Assembly (NCBI GenBank): GCA_964624795.1
Contig: CAZUZS010000146.1
Location: forward strand, 1 to 5,924
DNA length: 5,924 nt
Direction of reading: 5' to 3'
Source of the DNA: CAZUZS01 sp964624795
GTDB taxonomy: Bacteria; Calditrichota; Calditrichia; RBG-13-44-9
Positions 4,667-5,924 of this stretch are shown in pieces (the stretch's first letter is position 1; each line of letters opens with the position of its first letter). The position numbers and the translations under genes are program-made. The notes beneath the pieces are model-generated. The model was not told the origin of the DNA. It ran no database searches and was given only the letters and a program-made list of their open reading frames with translations.

Positions 4667-5716
4667 ATGAGTTATCTGAGGAAAAAGGGCGATTTCTACA
4701 CCATCGAATTTCGATATATGGGCAAGCGGTACATCAGAGGGCTGGGGGTTTCTGCGTTGAGAGAGGCCAAGCATTTGCAGGCTGCCATAGATTACCAGAT
4801 CGCGACCGGAAAGCTGGACCCGGAGTATCTCAAAACGAAGATCCGCGAGGAAACATCCTTATTTGAATTGGCTGAGGAGTATATCTCTTTCATAAAGGCG
4901 AATGGGAAAAGATACAGTGTTAAAACAATCGAGAGTTACGAGCAGAGTGCGGAATTGATTAAACAGATACTCGGCGATACTATGTTGAAGCGGATAGATG
5001 CAAAGGTTGTTGAAACGAAGATATTGCCTTTTCTATATGACGGATATAGCTATGGTAGTGTGCGGCACTATATGATTGATTTCCGGTCGCAGTTCAGCAA
5101 GGCTGTGGACTGGGGATATATCGGAGTGAATCCATTTACCGGCAAGGTGCCAAAACGCAAGAAGCGTGTTCCTCATTATTATAAAGAAGATGAGATTGAC
5201 AGAATGGAGGAATATTTTGCTAATCCGAACCTTCCCAGGTGGCAGGGGCATATAACGTTTTTGGGTATGAATACGGGTTTACGCAAGCATGAGTTGTTTA
5301 ATTTGGATTGGGAGAAATACGTTGACCTTGCAAATGAGCAGTTAGTCTTTCCTGGCAAGGGAGATAAGGATCGGGTTGTTCCTCTGAATGACCGGGCTAT
5401 GATGATAATGTATAGTCGCTCAAGACACATCGCGAGCACACGCGTGTTTTGGGAAATAGACAGTATGAGTGCGATTGATTCAATGTGGCGCAGAATGCGT
5501 GCGCGAACTGGAATTAAGGGCACGTTTCATGATTTAAGAAAGACCTTTGCATCCTACTATGTGATGAATGGTGGCAGTCTGGCCAGGCTGATGGAAATTT
5601 TAGGACACGAAGATTATGAGACGGTTCAGATCTATGAAACGCTGTCTCCTGAGAGTTTGCACAGGTATAAGAACATCGTGGGATTTGGTAACAACGTGAA
5701 AACAGGCACAATGTAG
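4667..5716 (+). CDS. int: Tyrosine recombinase / integrase
   Basis: A site-specific integrase of the lambda Int/XerD type. Numbered from an upstream ATG at 4655 (353 residues): an N-terminal beta-rich arm-binding domain (about 5-32, DFYTIEFRYMGKRYIRGLG), a helical core-binding domain (about 67-165) and a catalytic domain (about 175-345). The catalytic set is complete: Arg210 (NTGLRKHEL), Lys235 (FPGKGDKDRVVPL), His292 and Arg295 (FHDLRKTFAS), His318 (LGHEDYETV) and nucleophile Tyr327 (QIYETL). ATG 4655 abuts the GGGGAG RBS (4649-4654). ATG 4667 lies 12 bases past it and begins MSYLRKKGDFY, a usual opening for this family, so I choose 4667 (349 residues), with moderate confidence. The enzyme would recombine element and chromosome at the tRNA-Pro site 150 bases downstream, with the upstream HTH protein as likely directionality factor. 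Confidence 0.95.
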   Translation: MSYLRKKGDFYTIEFRYMGKRYIRGLGVSALREAKHLQAAIDYQIATGKLDPEYLKTKIREETSLFELAEEYISFIKANGKRYSVKTIESYEQSAELIKQILGDTMLKRIDAKVVETKILPFLYDGYSYGSVRHYMIDFRSQFSKAVDWGYIGVNPFTGKVPKRKKRVPHYYKEDEIDRMEEYFANPNLPRWQGHITFLGMNTGLRKHELFNLDWEKYVDLANEQLVFPGKGDKDRVVPLNDRAMMIMYSRSRHIASTRVFWEIDSMSAIDSMWRRMRARTGIKGTFHDLRKTFASYYVMNGGSLARLMEILGHEDYETVQIYETLSPESLHRYKNIVGFGNNVKTGTM

Positions 5717-5720
5717 GCGT

Positions 5721-5869
5721 TTTTATGAAAATTCAAAAATTCCCAGTACGGTATCAGTACGACACACTTTGCATTTTTATGTCGTTTTATGTCGCATGGT
5801 GTCTTTTTATAAGTAATTGATAATTAAGAATATATAGATATTTCAATGATTCTAAAAAACGCAATTTTA

Positions 5870-5870
<1 letters not shown>
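5721..5870 (+). repeat. Five TTTTAT motifs in the att arm, candidate integrase arm sites
   Basis: TTTTAT occurs at 5721-5726, 5775-5780, 5785-5790, 5805-5810 and 5865-5870, four copies being followed by G. Two of them form a perfect 10-bp tandem repeat TTTTATGTCG (5775-5794). CAGTACG also repeats at 5744-5750 and 5755-5761, and GCGTTTTT (5717-5724) has an inverted partner AAAAACGC (5855-5862). Lambda-type integrases bind short repeated arm sites beside the crossover core, so this 155-base non-coding stretch is a plausible attachment-site arm. A weak GACAC/GTGTC stem (5761-5765, 5799-5803) followed by TTTTT might also end integrase transcription. Confidence 0.45.
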
Positions 5871-5914
<44 letters not shown>

Positions 5915-5924
5915 CTCATTCATA

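Noticed and set aside
1472..5711. Open frames on the minus strand, for example 1472-1810, 3646-4089 and 5179-5523
   Set aside because: All lie opposite well-supported + strand genes and have unlikely compositions or no RBS; they are shadows.
5761..5808. Intrinsic terminator after the integrase (GACAC/GTGTC followed by TTTTT)
   Set aside because: A five-pair stem with a 33-base loop is too weak to call; the repeats here fit an attachment-site arm better. It is mentioned in the repeat entry only.

Overview
This window looks like the right-hand end of an integrated mobile element (an integrative element, satellite or prophage-like island) in a bacterial chromosome. Every gene is on the + strand. 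The right edge carries a tyrosine integrase followed by a 3' fragment of a tRNA-Pro(CGG) gene, which is the usual attachment-site footprint of such elements. Genes use Shine-Dalgarno sites of the AGGAGG type and ATG/GTG starts, so the host is a bacterium. I cannot name a phylum from this sequence. A run of exactly 100 N (2677-2776) marks a draft-assembly scaffold gap of probably unknown true length.

Layout. (1) Positions 2-127 hold the possible tail of an upstream gene. (2) An unrecognised 230-residue protein lies at 181-873. (3) An intergenic stretch (874-930) carries a perfect 16-bp palindrome, a good operator candidate. It precedes a tight train of genes from 931 to 4532: a 63-residue ORFan, a SAM-dependent DNA methyltransferase fused to a C-terminal winged-helix-like domain, a 144-residue ORFan with a strong RBS and a GTG start, two small genes joined into one artificial reading frame by the N gap, three more unrecognised proteins (98, 147 and 196 residues, the last with a coiled coil), and an excisionase-type helix-turn-helix protein. 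Most junctions overlap or are only a few bases apart, so this is probably one operon. (4) A 134-base intergenic region (4533-4666) carries a candidate integrase promoter with a hairpin/inverted repeat at the expected transcription start. (5) The integrase gene follows. (6) A 155-base AT-rich, repeat-rich stretch ends in the attachment site at about 5870-5914. Bases 5915-5924 are probably host flank.

How the parts fit. The integrase and excisionase would handle integration and excision at the tRNA-Pro gene. The methyltransferase, with no recognisable restriction enzyme beside it, could protect the element's DNA or mark regulatory sites. The ORFans between methyltransferase and excisionase have no function I can defend from sequence. 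The fragment's orientation implies that the intact tRNA-Pro gene lies to the left, beyond this window, and that the element extends leftward to it.
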